A DNA stretch of 64,000 bases from Haemonchus contortus (GCA_000469685.2 LS997563.1:22682897-22746896); one strand, 5' to 3'. Positions 51,077 to 60,601 are shown, counted from the first letter of the stretch. Program-made: numbers and translations. Notes: generated from the sequence alone by a model not told the origin.

Positions 51077-52807
51077 AAGATGAAACATTGAAGTGGAGCA
51101 ATTGGAAAATATGACGCAGAGTTTGGGGGAAAAGCATTGCAGCTTACTACTCTTTCTGGGAAATACATTTCATACATTTTTTGAGCGAAAATAGAGTTAG
51201 AAAGGTCATCCTGCATATGATCTGATTCCCTTTTCGTTTGCATTTGAAAAACCTGTCCTTCCATGCCATTTTCGCTGATAATAGATTCTACGTTCATTGC
51301 GATTAATACGACTTGCATGATCTTACAATTCAGAGGAAGTACAAACATCAGAAAAACTACTTATCTTAAAGTTCTATCAGACTAAGCAACCTTACTATAA
51401 AATAATTTTACAATAATTGCAGAAAATCTGGCCATTACCATTCATAAAAAACAGATGGCAGTGAAACAAGGAGCTTCAATGTTAGAGAAATGGCAATGCT
51501 CATCTCTGTCGCGCTTGGGTGGCGCGTGATCCTGCACCCGAACAGCGTACCGCGCACCCGCTGTGTGTTAGAGTGCGCAATGTAATAATAGAATTAGAGT
51601 TTCCAGTGACGATTACGGTAAATAAAAGTACTGCCGCAAGCAAATCGTTAAATTACGCCACACGATTTCAAATTTATGAAGATAATGAGAGATAGAGGGA
51701 CAATGGGATTTGGTCCCGCAACCATCACTCCGCAAAAACTAGATATTCACGGAACGGAATTCACCTGTAATTTTCTTGATTGTGGGCTTGGGCGGCGAAA
51801 TGATAATTAATCCTCCTACTAAAGATCACGCGAAAGGGCAACATCGAATGGATAAGTTAGAGCGGAAAAACTAACGACCTACAATGGCGGGAGGGAATTC
51901 GTAATACCGATTCATTGAAATATGTTTCCCACTTCTGAGAAGAATACGATGTAGTCGTCGAAAAACATCTTGTTCGTGTTGTTTAAGTAACAGGTATCAG
52001 CAAAAAAACTGACGAATTTGGCATTGACAGATGCAGGTGATCCACTCAACACATTATCCACCACCATTTGCAGCACACCAGGTCCGTAGGATTCCGAATG
52101 TGGCGATGCAGCCTGGCTTGTGCTCGAATTTGCCACCATTATCGGCTTGCTAACCGAATGGTCTGAATGGAATAATATCAAGGAGTGGTTAAAGCAATCA
52201 CGGAATGTTAATGGAAAAATTCAATTGAACAAACAAAAAGCACATAGGGTATAAGCACCGTCTCTCAAAACAAAAATGTAACGGAGTGCGCACTCCTAAC
52301 AAATTTCTTTAATCTCAAGAGCTAACGAGCTGATTACCCATTTCACAATAAAACCACAAAGACGAGTTTGAACATTAGTAGCCAAGCTCACATCCAGGAT
52401 CTTTTTTATCTCTATTTGGTCGACTATAACTTTATTTAGTTTACTCCTTGAAGCCGAATTGCCGCATATTTAGCAGAAACGAAAATCCAGTACGGGCACT
52501 CGCTCAAGGCAACCCCCTAGACTCCCGCTACCCATCCTGAATACCTGCCCAGTGCCCTTTTTCGGCGCGTGAGATTACGTATATTATTTAGATAAGAACA
52601 TTGCAATCGTCGGGATCATTTGAGGTCATGCACTGATACCTACGGTGAGCAAAACTTCCAAACTTTCTGTTCTCGTTGACCAGTTGCGGGATGAATATAT
52701 GTTGATACATATAAACCTAAGCTAAACTGCAACTCACCCATGCGCCCCGTAGGCACACCGTTCCAGACGTTTTGGTTAAGACCGTTGGACCACTGAGATT
52801 CAGCCAT
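24894..52807 (-). CDS. puf-9: Pumilio/PUF RNA-binding protein gene (PUM/PUF-9 type)
   Basis: Sequence-specific mRNA 3'UTR-binding translational repressor of the Pumilio family, cytoplasmic. Seventeen exons on the minus strand, all phase-compatible and totalling 2241 nt (746 residues): 52807-52738, 52162-51948, 50026-49974, 49916-49808, 48007-47963, 47677-47503, 46680-46516, 45896-45789, 45677-45515, 43269-43150, 41139-41022, 40955-40785, 34318-34199, 34142-33939, 32250-32123, 31977-31814, 25006-24894. The PUM domain starts at [11 protein letters not shown] (about residue 372). RNA-reading triplets are SR..Q, NY..Q, CR..Q, NH..Q, CR..Q, NY..Q, SN..E, NY..Q in repeats 1-8, the same as human PUM1, which predicts UGUAnAUA recognition. 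The N-terminal half is low-complexity. A further optional exon is possible at 51321-51148. The puf-9 label is by similarity to the PUM clade, not by alignment. Confidence 0.93.
25687..26350 (+). repeat. Composite GC-rich minisatellite repeat, plus-strand copy
   Basis: Begins TCCTTACTATATATAAACC, then a TGTTTGTTTGTC tract, then at least four degenerate ~125-bp units. Each unit holds a GCGCTCAAATTTGG-type block, AACACTAATATC, GTAGACTCCGCCC and GGGGCGGGGCTT. Lies in the last PUF intron. Confidence 0.7.
26980..27445 (-). pseudogene. DDE transposase relic, copy 2, inverted part
   Basis: Minus-strand pieces of the family at 135-921: [16 protein letters not shown] (27445-27239 frame) matches the second-aspartate block but the Asp itself is replaced, and [18 protein letters not shown] (27204-26980 frame) matches the Cys-rich knuckle. 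Frameshifted and non-functional. Confidence 0.75.
27488..27582 (+). pseudogene. DDE transposase relic, copy 2, non-inverted part
   Basis: Plus-strand frame [16 protein letters not shown] matches LKCSWYKAGYIDEYPG of copy 1. It is on the opposite strand to 26980-27445, so an internal inversion has occurred. Confidence 0.7.
27789..27865 (-). repeat. tRNA-like module, copy 2
   Basis: Minus strand: A-box-like TGGCCCAGTGG, B-box-like GGTTTGCTCCCC. Homologous to 1142-1218 and at the same place relative to the element tail (27866-28030). Confidence 0.5.
28327..28564. mobile_element. TTAA-flanked piggyBac-like MITE
   Basis: Termini CCCATTGACGACCGCG and CGCGGTCGCCAATGGG, flanked on both sides by TTAA (28323-28326, 28565-28568), the target specificity of piggyBac elements. 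238 bp, non-coding. Confidence 0.8.
28650..29600 (-). pseudogene. Tc1-like transposase relic 1
   Basis: Minus-strand fragments in order: helix-turn-helix region [20 protein letters not shown] (about 29555-29495), [15 protein letters not shown], then [11 protein letters not shown] (29190), then [20 protein letters not shown] and a RGGP-like end near 28680. Several frame changes; a decayed copy of the Tc1/mariner superfamily lying in the last PUF intron. Terminal repeats were not recognised. Confidence 0.8.
30370..31330 (+). pseudogene. Tc1-like transposase relic 2
   Basis: Plus-strand fragments: [11 protein letters not shown] and [11 protein letters not shown] (30830-30960), then [20 protein letters not shown] and [19 protein letters not shown] (31074-31210), ending VDQELI. 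These are the second-aspartate and NPxEN blocks of Tc1-like transposases. Frameshifted between blocks; not closely similar to relic 1 by eye. Confidence 0.85.
31814..31977 (-). CDS. puf-9: PUF gene exon 16: repeat 8
   Basis: Acceptor TTTTTTTGCAG, donor TTA|GTACGT. Encodes [16 protein letters not shown] and [10 protein letters not shown]. Confidence 0.94.
32123..32250 (-). CDS. puf-9: PUF gene exon 15: repeat 7
   Basis: Acceptor TGCCTTTTAG, donor TGA|GTGAGT. Encodes [16 protein letters not shown] and LLIDEVCG. Confidence 0.94.
33939..34142 (-). CDS. puf-9: PUF gene exon 14: repeats 5-6
   Basis: Acceptor GGTTTTCAG, donor GAG|GTGACT; 68 codons. Encodes [15 protein letters not shown] and [15 protein letters not shown]. 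Confidence 0.95.
34199..34318 (-). CDS. puf-9: PUF gene exon 13: repeat 4
   Basis: Acceptor TGTATTTTAG, donor ACG|GTGAGA; 40 codons. Encodes [20 protein letters not shown]. Confidence 0.95.
34975..35880 (-). repeat. Tandem array of ~128-bp GC-rich units
   Basis: About seven units, most nearly identical, each with AAGTTTGAACTTTCTAGGTC, CCATGGGGACGGGAGTTATG, CAAACCCCGCCCCTTGTGGG and GGAGTC followed by CCACCCACCATAGGTGTTCC. Spacing of the AAGTTTGAAC block is about 125-134 bases. It belongs to the composite family, in minus orientation, inside the 6.5-kb PUF intron. Long open frames on both strands here are by-products of the period. Confidence 0.9.
35880..36360 (-). repeat. Degenerate GC-rich units next to the array
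   Basis: GGCACGCTCCGCCCATTGTG, ACGCCCCGCCCATCGGGGG and GCACGCCACGCCCACTGGGG blocks, spaced about 130-150 bases, diverged from the main array. Confidence 0.6.
38205..38285 (-). repeat. (CAGA)n tract with composite-repeat terminus
   Basis: (ACAG)n run followed by TAAGCGCTTTATAGTAAGTA and GGATC. On the minus strand this is the start of the composite repeat, TCCTAC(TT)ACTATAAAGCGC then (GTCT)n; compare 55795-55845. Confidence 0.6.
38570..38770 (+). repeat. Composite repeat fragment, plus strand
   Basis: TGTCTGTCAGTTCGTTTGTG, then AAATTCATGACTCCTG, AACCTAGAGCGCTCAAATTC and a GGAGCAGGTGGGG block: the head of the family with one unit. Confidence 0.6.
39166..39210. repeat. Two tandem copies of a mariner-type terminus
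   Basis: CATTATGTACAGAGTGTCCC occurs twice in a row, about 21 bases apart, at the end of the relic at 39192-39745. Confidence 0.6.
39192..39745 (-). pseudogene. Second mariner/Tc1-type family, copy 2
   Basis: Minus-strand homologue of 14739-15950: [16 protein letters not shown] near 39740-39690, the KER(N/I)DGRN block, and [12 protein letters not shown] near 39590-39555, ending at terminus GTGTCCCAGAAATATTGGCG (39201 on). Non-coding. Confidence 0.7.
39745..40300 (-). pseudogene. BEL/Pao gag N-terminal fragment, copy 2
   Basis: Minus-strand frame [20 protein letters not shown] (from 40119) and, after a stop, [20 protein letters not shown], resembling the KELASADELIFMLTARHDES stretch of the gag at 21.9 kb. 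Upstream, the GCTGCATCGGCCAAAC block is shared with 22.4 kb. The mariner relic follows directly, cutting the gag off. Confidence 0.55.
40785..40955 (-). CDS. puf-9: PUF gene exon 12: repeats 2-4
   Basis: Acceptor ATAATGTTTAG, donor CAT|GTAAGT; 57 codons. Encodes [15 protein letters not shown] and [17 protein letters not shown]. Confidence 0.95.
41022..41139 (-). CDS. puf-9: PUF gene exon 11: repeats 1-2
   Basis: Acceptor GGAATTACAG, donor CAG|GTCCGC. Encodes [15 protein letters not shown] and [11 protein letters not shown]. Confidence 0.93.
43150..43269 (-). CDS. puf-9: PUF gene exon 10: PUM domain start, repeat 1
   Basis: Acceptor ATGTTTCAG, donor CGAG|GTATGT. Encodes [11 protein letters not shown] and [13 protein letters not shown], the canonical opening of the PUM homology domain. 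Confidence 0.93.
44231..44345 (+). mobile_element. Left end of a piggyBac-like MITE
   Basis: ATAACCCATTGGCGACCGCG matches the terminus at 28323. It continues into a GTGGCCC...GGGCCAC stem and ACACGGTCCCAGGAGCA, which recurs at 44818-44836. The right terminus was not found. Confidence 0.5.
44805..44985 (+). repeat. Repeat sharing blocks with 44300 and 10030
   Basis: GGGCCACACGGTCCCAGGAG as at 44320, followed by a stretch homologous to 10025-10170 (AAAGTCACGTAGGCTAGGCA, GTCACGTGAGCGCGG). Confidence 0.5.
45515..45677 (-). CDS. puf-9: PUF gene exon 9
   Basis: Acceptor GATTTTTCAG. Encodes [20 protein letters not shown]. Only the donor CAG|GTTTGT gives the phase 2 needed by the next exon; nearer GT sites do not. 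Confidence 0.8.
45789..45896 (-). CDS. puf-9: PUF gene exon 8
   Basis: Acceptor CTGCTTTTAG, donor TTCG|GTGGGT. Encodes [20 protein letters not shown]; low-complexity. Confidence 0.82.
46516..46680 (-). CDS. puf-9: PUF gene exon 7
   Basis: Acceptor TTTTCATCTAG, donor ACAA|GTATGT. Encodes [19 protein letters not shown] and [13 protein letters not shown]. Confidence 0.82.
47503..47677 (-). CDS. puf-9: PUF gene exon 6
   Basis: Acceptor GTAATTTCAG, donor GAG|GTAATA. Encodes [14 protein letters not shown] and [16 protein letters not shown], glycine/proline-rich. Confidence 0.8.
47963..48007 (-). CDS. puf-9: PUF gene exon 5
   Basis: Acceptor AAAATTGCAG, donor AGG|GTAAGC; 15 codons ([15 protein letters not shown]). 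The frame runs on past the donor to a stop at about 47789, see findings. Confidence 0.55.
48279..49190 (-). pseudogene. Mariner/Tc1-type transposase relic in PUF intron
   Basis: Minus-strand frame 48515-48279 opens [20 protein letters not shown], the MVWAG block preceding the second aspartate. Upstream minus frames are broken. A CGCCATAAATATGGT-type terminus is at 49168-49190, and again at 49650. Confidence 0.55.
49808..49916 (-). CDS. puf-9: PUF gene exon 4
   Basis: Acceptor TTGTTTAG, donor CAG|GTAATG. Encodes [20 protein letters not shown] and ends GGTPDFQ. Confidence 0.7.
49974..50026 (-). CDS. puf-9: PUF gene exon 3
   Basis: Acceptor GAATTTTACAG, donor AAAGAG|GTAATG. Encodes [17 protein letters not shown]; phase 2 out. 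Confidence 0.65.
50765..50821 (+). mobile_element. Right end of a piggyBac-like MITE
   Basis: GCTGTGGCCCGTTCGCGGGC stem followed by TGAGGGGTTAA, the terminus style of the TTAA family. The partner end was not found. Confidence 0.35.
50982..51080 (+). repeat. LINE-type tail with a 21-bp perfect stem
   Basis: Arms 50982-51002 (AAAAGGCGCGCTACAAAGGA...) and 51013-51033 pair perfectly around a 10-base loop. GAGCGCATTC and then (AATA)n, about nine repeats, follow. No reverse transcriptase remains upstream. Confidence 0.6.
51148..51321 (-). CDS. Possible extra PUF exon
   Basis: 58 codons, phase 0 at both ends, donor GTA|GTAAGC strong, acceptor GAATTGTAAG weak. Encodes [20 protein letters not shown]. 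It fits between exons 2 and 3 without changing frame but shows no known motif. Confidence 0.35.
51948..52162 (-). CDS. puf-9: PUF gene exon 2
   Basis: Acceptor CCATTCAG. Encodes [20 protein letters not shown] and a serine-rich stretch. The donor is ambiguous: ATC|GTATTC (51948) or GAA|GTGGGA (51933), both phase 0. Confidence 0.65.
52738..52807 (-). CDS. puf-9: PUF gene exon 1 with start codon
   Basis: ATG at 52807-52805; encodes [20 protein letters not shown]; donor G|GTGAGT, phase 1. Joining to the next exon restores a GAC codon. Confidence 0.8.
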
Positions 52808-54539
52808 GTTCTCGTGCTTTTCGCGGCAAACACAGAATAGGGCACTTGTCGAAACTACTGTACAATGTTAGTAAACAAAAATCTGTACAGTATATACAAG
52901 GAAGGCGTGCTCCAAGTCTCGGTTTGTTCGTTCCTCGATAATAAATCGCGTCGCCAGAATAGAACAGTAACAGCGGTAATCGTACTTACAAGAAGACCCC
53001 ACCAAAAAGAGTGGAGTAGTATGTACAAGTAATCTGAAAGCAAATTATATAGTAGAAGAAGAAGGCGCACCTACAATTCTAATTAGATCAGTGCAGTTGG
53101 GACAACAGCTCTTAAGAAAATTATTTTCGCAATGTTTTGTGATATTATAACGTTCAACCAGATAGGGCAACAGAGAAGAATTAAAGGAACATCATCAGTC
53201 AACAAAAATGCTTCTGTAGCAATGCAATGGATAATTTTGCCGTGCATAAAATCACAGTGAGTACACTTGCGGAGAAGAGACCGATCAAGTTCGAACAATG
53301 AAGCTAGAGACTCTTCCGTACTTGCAAAACAACAGTGCTCTTTCAACGAGAGCAAGAAGCTTCTCACTGAGTTCACAAATGATTATCACCCTTATGTTGT
53401 TTGATTATAAATTAAGCGTGAATGTTCTAAAACCATATCATCCAAAACTCCTTAAAGTTTAAAGAAAGGTGTTCTACTAAATTAATTAATTTTACCTTAT
53501 TCAGCCGGTGGTTGGGACCACAAGTAGAGGCTGTTCGATTTTTTTACTACAATGATCAACTTCAAACACTGCAAAAAATAAACTCATGCATTTGGAAGAC
53601 GTAGATGATAGAATGAGCACATGTGGTAATAGTTAGCCAGTAACAGTGGATCAATATCCACCTCAATTCATGTAAAACCCATACGCAACTAACGAATCTC
53701 GCCCCCAGCCGTTGCGGACGTATCTTCACACAGCAAGATGCTACATTAATCGAGCTACTTCCTATCATTCAATTCTGTTCAATATCGCCCTATTCCGAGG
53801 CTTTTTCCTGGCATAATAACTTAGACGGCGAGTCAGGAAAAAACATAACCAATTCAGGAACAGGAACAAACAGCTAAGGGGAATCAAGTCTAGCCGAGCT
53901 ACTAAAAATCGCTGACATTCCGATTTCCGAACAGCCGAGGCAATTGAACGTAGACGCCATTAGAGTAATATAAATATTGATGCTTCAATTCCTAAAAGTC
54001 CTAGTTCATGGGCATTTGCCAAGATAATTAAACAGAGACGTAAGTGAAGTTTCATTAAGAACGGGTAACAATGCTGCAACCTGAACAAAAAAAAAACAGC
54101 TCACTAGTGAAAAACTTTCAACAATTTGGGCCTGTAGACAAGAACTTAAATGCCAAATTAGACAAGTTCTACGCGTGAGCGGTGGCGTCGCAGCTTTTGC
54201 ATTGGGGCAGATTATTTTATGGTGCAAAGAAACATTGTGGGCATTGTAGGGTCTTGATAACTCGCGATTTCCCGTTTCATAATTTTGTACTTCACATGAT
54301 ATCCACTAGGCATAACTAACCCAAGAATCTTCCATGACTTCGATCAAAATAGTGGACTTGGCAGTTTGCAGAAGATGTACGCTATTAGTTCTACAGGAAT
54401 GAAAATTCAGTACAGGACTCGGCTCTTAAAGTAGTCGGCAATGCATAACCCACCAACCCCGTGTCCTTCACTCAATGTATTTTTCTCTGCGCTCTAACCT
54501 TTCGCTGTTAGAAACGCAGAGAAAGTTCAAGTAGTCGCG
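52808..54539. other. Upstream region of the PUF gene
   Basis: Probable promoter and 5'UTR side of the minus-strand PUF gene. No TATA box or coding frame can be supported. AT-rich, without recognised repeats. Confidence 0.35.
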
Positions 54540-54611
54540 TCACCCACCTTAATACACAATTTTCGGTTCTACCATCCTTCATGAGCGTTCCCATCCTACC
54601 GCGTGTACTCG
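54540..54611 (-). repeat. Composite repeat fragment left of inserted MITE
   Basis: CTACCATCCTTCATGAGCGT then TCCCATCCTACCGCGTGTAC: the 'gttcccatcctgtcgcccgtactcctacc' part of the unit. It resumes at about 54857. Confidence 0.6.
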
Positions 54612-54856
54612 GGGGACGGTATGAACGTGCGCCCGAGGATGCGAGCGGCAACTTGCGCGGCGAAGTACATGATGATTTGTACGACTCTGACGCCAATTTT
54701 CGGGGCACAACTCAAAGTAGAGTAGTTTAGCGGAGTCAGATGATCCTTCTAATCTACTCAACTTCAAACTTGGGCCCCAATGATAGGCGCCGAAGTCGTT
54801 CAAATCGTTACGAACTTCGCCGCGCGCATCCCCGGACGCATGTTTGTACACATACC
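54612..54856. mobile_element. TIR element inserted in the composite repeat
   Basis: Left arm 54620-54693 and right arm 54786-54850 are long imperfect inverted repeats (shared core GCGCGGCGAAGT). The host sequence (C/G)TGTACTC is present on both sides (54603-54610 and 54857-54864), which fits an approximately 8-bp target duplication. No transposase. Confidence 0.6.
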
Positions 54857-55797
<941 letters not shown>

Positions 55798-55850
55798 CAA
55801 ACCAACAGGCACACTTAGCGCGTTATGTATAGTAGGATGTTGTATGGATC
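55798..55850 (-). repeat. Terminus of the composite repeat
   Basis: Minus strand reads TCCTACTATACATAACGCGC then TAAGTG and a TTGGTTTGTCTGTCTG tract, like 38285-38205. Confidence 0.55.
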
Positions 55851-57240
55851 AAGTATGGATTCACATAACGAAGATTTCGAAAAAATGTCGTGTATACTAT
55901 ATACTATTATATATTAATAACTCAACATCTCGTGCTTGCTGATGTAATCGTTGAGCCACTGGGCACAAAACAGAAAAAATCTTGAGAAAAGAAACAAAAA
56001 TCGAAACCTCAATGAATAAACATACAACCAACGAAATCGCCGAACTAGAGTTCAATAAAACATCAATACCAAACTAGACTTCAACAGCCCATCAATCGTA
56101 GAGTTACTCCTTAGAAAAAGTAGTGAAATTAATAAATAAAATGACATCTTGTACGTACAGATGGCATTTTCTACGAATGCTTCAATCTGATCGCAACTGT
56201 CGTGGCTTCCGCCCGACTTGTTAAAGGGCCACGACTGGTAGGGCGCGCAGGGGTCCTGGTGCGAAAAGCGTATCGGCGCCTGCGCGTCGACTATACCCGA
56301 CGCGCGCTCTGCCCTTAAACCATCCCGCAGTGTGTTTACATTCGTCGTCGTATCCTGCCGCTACTGTCCGTCGTCTTGCCGTCGTACCCGCTCGAAGGTG
56401 GAAGTGTGATGCAATCCGATTAGACGCGTAGTGATCAACTTGGGCATGGAAGCCCAAAGGCGCCGAGCGGTCCCAAGCCGCGTCGCCCCATGAGACTTAA
56501 CGTACTGGGTTCGGGCCTCCGGATACGTAGGTTTACTGATTATTATCGTAGTTTTCTAACTGCTGACATATTTTATGTTTTCCTTTTATACGTTTGGTTA
56601 TATAAGATGTATAGGATGTTTTTTCTTTTTTTTATCATTTCTTCTCTTTGACGTATTATTGTTCTTTTATCGGCGTACCCATGAAGGACTGCGTATAATA
56701 TTGTGTTGGTAGTTTAATATCGTAGACGGTTACGCCGTGAAGGTTACATCTGGTTTGATTGTTGAAGTTTGGCTGTGCGTAGGAATTCCGCGTTGTAGGA
56801 CGTAAGACGCGTAGGGCAAAAGTTGGAGTGTAGGACCAGCGTTGGGGCTGCAAGGGCCGAAGTAACATCCCGGGTGGCAAATGGGACGAGGGCGAGCCTA
56901 GCGTAAGACCCCGATCAGGTATTCACGTCGACGGTGATGCCGCTCCTAAGCGGCGAACACGTATAGCGAGGAGCAGGCGTCTACGTCGGCGCGACAGCAA
57001 CCCCAAATGTTATTTAAGTTTGCGAGTTTTTTCAACCAGCTTTAACAGCCTTGGGCAGCCATCTACCTTTGTTTTGCCGCCTCTGCAGAGGCGAGACCTG
57101 TCAACTGAAAGCGTACGCCCAGTTCTTCTCTTTCACGCTTTGAGTCCAATGTGTTCTGAAGCACTATTGTCAAAGGGTGTTCGCCTCGCTTAACTGTTAA
57201 CCATCACCCATCTCCTTCTGATCGAAGTTCCTGACTTGAG

Positions 57241-57533
57241 TTGTCACAAATGCCAGTTTACCGAAGATATGTGTGCCGCGCAACACCAACTTTTCGGAAT
57301 GGGTGGTGGAGCGCCAGGGAGGTTACCATACCACACGTTCACGGGACGTTGAAATCCCTCTACTTGTCCGAACAAAGTCTTCCATTCTCGTTCATCGACA
57401 TGCCCTACACATCAACGCCGAAGACCGCTGTCCAATTGTCCTAAACCTGGAGTCCGTGTCCTTTTCTACTAATCGGAAGTATCGATATATCGTACCCAAT
57501 GAGTACTATGAGTACAATACTCCTGACTCTTGA
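57241..57533 (+). other. Unassigned 86-97-codon open frames
   Basis: Two overlapping frames, one ending NEYYEYNTPDS at 57531. Protein-like composition but no domain recognised; may be a transposon fragment. Confidence 0.2.
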
Positions 57534-57660
57534 TGACCTCGTGAAAAGCGTCGAAGAACTAAAGGCCACTGAGGACAGAAAAGGCAGGTGACGTCAAAAA
57601 CAGCTGCGAATGGGAAAAACGACATTGCCAGAGGGGAATTCAAAGGAAATTTTACGAATC

Positions 57661-58177
57661 TACGGTAGCGCTCAAAAGTGTTCGGTCAAACGCTTCCACG
57701 CTTTTTGTTCATAACTTTTTTATAGTGGAGCAAATCGCGCGAATCTTTGATACGTTCAACTATGGCATATTTCGCATTATGCAGCACTACTTGACTGCGA
57801 AGCATAAATATCCGCATAACTAAGAACAATACTCGTTGCGGTAATAGATTTCGCTAAAGGCAAAGTTATTGACGTCTACAGTTATTTGCACCTTATGTGT
57901 GTCATTCTTCTCTACTGTCTTCGGCATTAGCGCTCGTACACTTCAGACTTCGCGAAAAGGAAAGAAGTTCGAGAATGAACATCATCTGTATTCCCAATTA
58001 ATTTTGAGTCCGAGCCCTTTGGGATATCTGGAACATGATCAGATTGCAGGTTAATAGTGGTATTCGCAATACACCCATGCTAAACATATCGCGGGATTAG
58101 ATTTAGTAGGAAAGTAGTTACGGCTGAAAAGTTTGACTGAAGAAGCATTTCACCGAAGACTTTCGAGCGCTACTGTA
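57661..58177. mobile_element. Tc1/mariner-type MITE with ~36-bp TIRs
   Basis: Left TACGGTAGCGCTCAAAAGTG and right (reverse) TACAGTAGCGCTCGAAAGTC, extending to about 36 bp; TA at each outer edge fits Tc1/mariner insertion. 517 bp, no transposase remnants. Confidence 0.7.
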
Positions 58178-58194
58178 CATCCGAACACTTACTT

Positions 58195-58400
58195 CGCGCA
58201 CGCCCCGTCTCCTGTTGGTTGAGTCTGGCCCTTTCATCTGCCATTAGTGTTGCCATCTCCCCACCTCACTCCCTGTACTCCCACGAACTTCGAACGCACT
58301 GGGTCCACAGTAACATGAATGAATTTACGGTCGAGCACCACCGATACACATACCGAAAAACCAACAAACACACAGCGAATTACAGGATGGACAAGAAAGC
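58195..58400 (-). repeat. Composite repeat fragment
   Basis: CACGCCCCGTCTCCTGTTGG, TTGAGTCTGGCCC, CTCCCTGTACTCCCACGAAC and, at the right, CAACAAACACACAGCG: a diverged minus-strand copy with the simple-sequence head. Confidence 0.5.
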
Positions 58401-58739
58401 TCTGCGACGAAAAACTTGAAGAGTCCAAAGTTTGTATAAACAGTGTGAACATGGTAGCGGAGAGTGGACTAATCGCACGACGACATTTTCTTGGCAATCA
58501 AATATGAGTAAACATGGGCACGCATTCAGGCTTCCGCAACATTACCGCCAATGAATGGAAAACATGCGATTCTTGCCATCACCTTCTAATAGACATTCTA
58601 ATGCAGAAATATCGCAACTATTGGATGGTAGCACTAATCACCGACCACCGCACTGATCACATCCTCTATGAGCTGCTAAGAGCAGACTAGATAGTCACAG
58701 ATGTCCCTCACCCTTGTGAACCTCCTGTATTTGACCAAC

Positions 58740-59990
58740 GCGGCATCGGAAAGGTGTGCAAAGCTATATGTTTGGTCCCTACAGAGGGACAGCGCACCGA
58801 AATTTTGCTTTAGACACTTGTCAAGATTTCATCGGCCTGGTTTCATCCCATGTTCTTCTTGGTTTCCATCCTCTGATGAGGAATTGGATAAAAGAGTTTC
58901 TGTATAATAGGACATTCCAAGTTTTAGTGAAGGACTCTTTCTCATCAGTTCGTACCGTAAAATCAGGAGTACCGCAAGCTGGGGTACTTTCACCGGTTTT
59001 GTTTAACATATTCACTTCAGACTTTCCTTGGTTTCTTAAGGATCTTGACTTGTTTGCAACCTTCATGCAGATGACATAAAAGTCTATAAAGAGGTCTTCG
59101 GAGTTGGGTCTGACATAAATCTCCAAAAAGCAATTGATAAAGTAGCGGAATGGTCTGAAATGAATCATACTCCACTTTCCATTGGGAAAACACAAATGCT
59201 GTGCCTGAGCAAACATGCTCGAAATCCTTCAAATCGTTTGAGCGGCTCGACACTTAAAGTGATATCAGAAGTCCGTGACCTGGGATTTCATTATGATAGG
59301 ACTCTTAACTTTTCTAATCATTATAAAGTATTAGTTTCAAAAGCCCTCCGTCGGAGTTTCAATGTTTTCAAGGTGCTTCGCACTAATGACTCTAAAACTC
59401 TGCTAAGGGCTTTCAAGGTCTACGTCCGTCCCATTTTGTGGATCTACTGTTTCCACACCCTATAAGAAAAAAGATGTCTATGCTTTGGAAGGAGTTCAAA
59501 ATAGTTTCACTCGTAAACTTACGATGCGAAGTCACCGTTTAAATTATAATGAAATACCTAGTGGAAGCGAGCGTAATAAGATACTTGGTCTAAAGTCTCT
59601 CGAATGGAGAAGAAAGAAATTCGATATGCTTATGGCATATAAAATTTTAAATGGCATAACCACCGTGGATATTTCTAAGTTTTTCACAATCGTGCCTTCT
59701 AACACGCGAGGCTCCTCCGCTAAGATTTCAACCACGCCAGCAAGAACTCAAATTAAAGCACAGTTTTTTAGTAACAGAGTCAGATCTAGCTTCAATTCGC
59801 TCTTACGTCGTGATCTTATCCCTCTAAATTATTGTACTTTCAAGAAATCCAATGACAAGTTGATTTCACTTAGTTGAGTTTATTATGAGATCTTATTGTT
59901 TGTTTTATTTCCTTTTCCATGGTCATGTTATTTTCCTCATTTCACATGTTTACGACATGTCCGTTAAATAAATAAATAAAATGTTCTTCA
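58740..59990 (+). pseudogene. CR1-like LINE reverse transcriptase, 3' two-thirds
   Basis: Reverse transcriptase of a non-LTR retrotransposon. Fragments in order: ALDTCQDFIGLVS, FLYNRTFQVLVKDSFSSVRT, the template-grip block SGVPQAGVLSPVLFNIF (about 58960-59010), then the catalytic ADD in HADDIK at 59065-59082 but one frame away, then MLCLSKHARNP and LGFHYDRTLNFSNHYK, and the C-terminal YKILNG...RTQIKAQFFSNRVRSSFN region to the stop at 59875-59877. At least two frameshifts. Ends with an ACATGT/ACATGT stem-loop and (AAAT)n at 59947-59980. Confidence 0.85.
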
Positions 59991-60558
59991 TCAGTCGTGC
60001 CCTCAAAGAGTTGTACCCTTTCGATACCATGCCCTCAGCCTTCACAAGCGTCTTTTTGCGGGAAGAAAAGTTCGTGACTCCTGAATCTGAATCGATACAG
60101 CAGTCAACAATTTCCTCGAGTCACAGCTCCTTGACTTTTGGACAAGAGGCACTAGTGTTTGCGTAGAGGGTAAAGGAAGATCGATAATCTTCTTGATGAG
60201 CACATTCTAAAATTCGTATGATCTGGAAAATTTTACAAAAGAGTTCAAAATGGCCTCCATCCTGTCGCAGGACTTTTTTGCTAGCCTATGGGGTTTGCAC
60301 TAGTAGGGTTTTCCTTATTCTTTCTTCTCCATCACCTTATTCTACTCGTTGGGGTGAACTCCTGCAGTCGCAAGGCTTGTCAGAGTCGGCTCTTCTCGTT
60401 AGCTGTTGCCACCTCCTTCAATCTGCGGCATATTTATCTCATGTTCTGTCGCAATCACTCTTGCTTATGGTATGTCTTGATGCACCGTCGGTCGAAGAGG
60501 ATACCACTGGATGGCTCCCATGCCAACCATGGCGACTTCATTAACATCATCACAACCT

Positions 60559-60601
60559 GATTCACGCTACCGCCGTCAGCAAGACAGCGGTAGCGTGAAT
60601 C
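60559..60601. repeat. Perfect 15-bp-arm hairpin
   Basis: GATTCACGCTACCGC and GCGGTAGCGTGAATC around a 13-base loop, in the RTE-like LINE remnant. Confidence 0.7.

Noticed and set aside
60218..60560. Two 90-108-codon plus-strand frames
   Set aside because: Overlap the antisense side of the RTE-like LINE fragment; no plus-strand domain.
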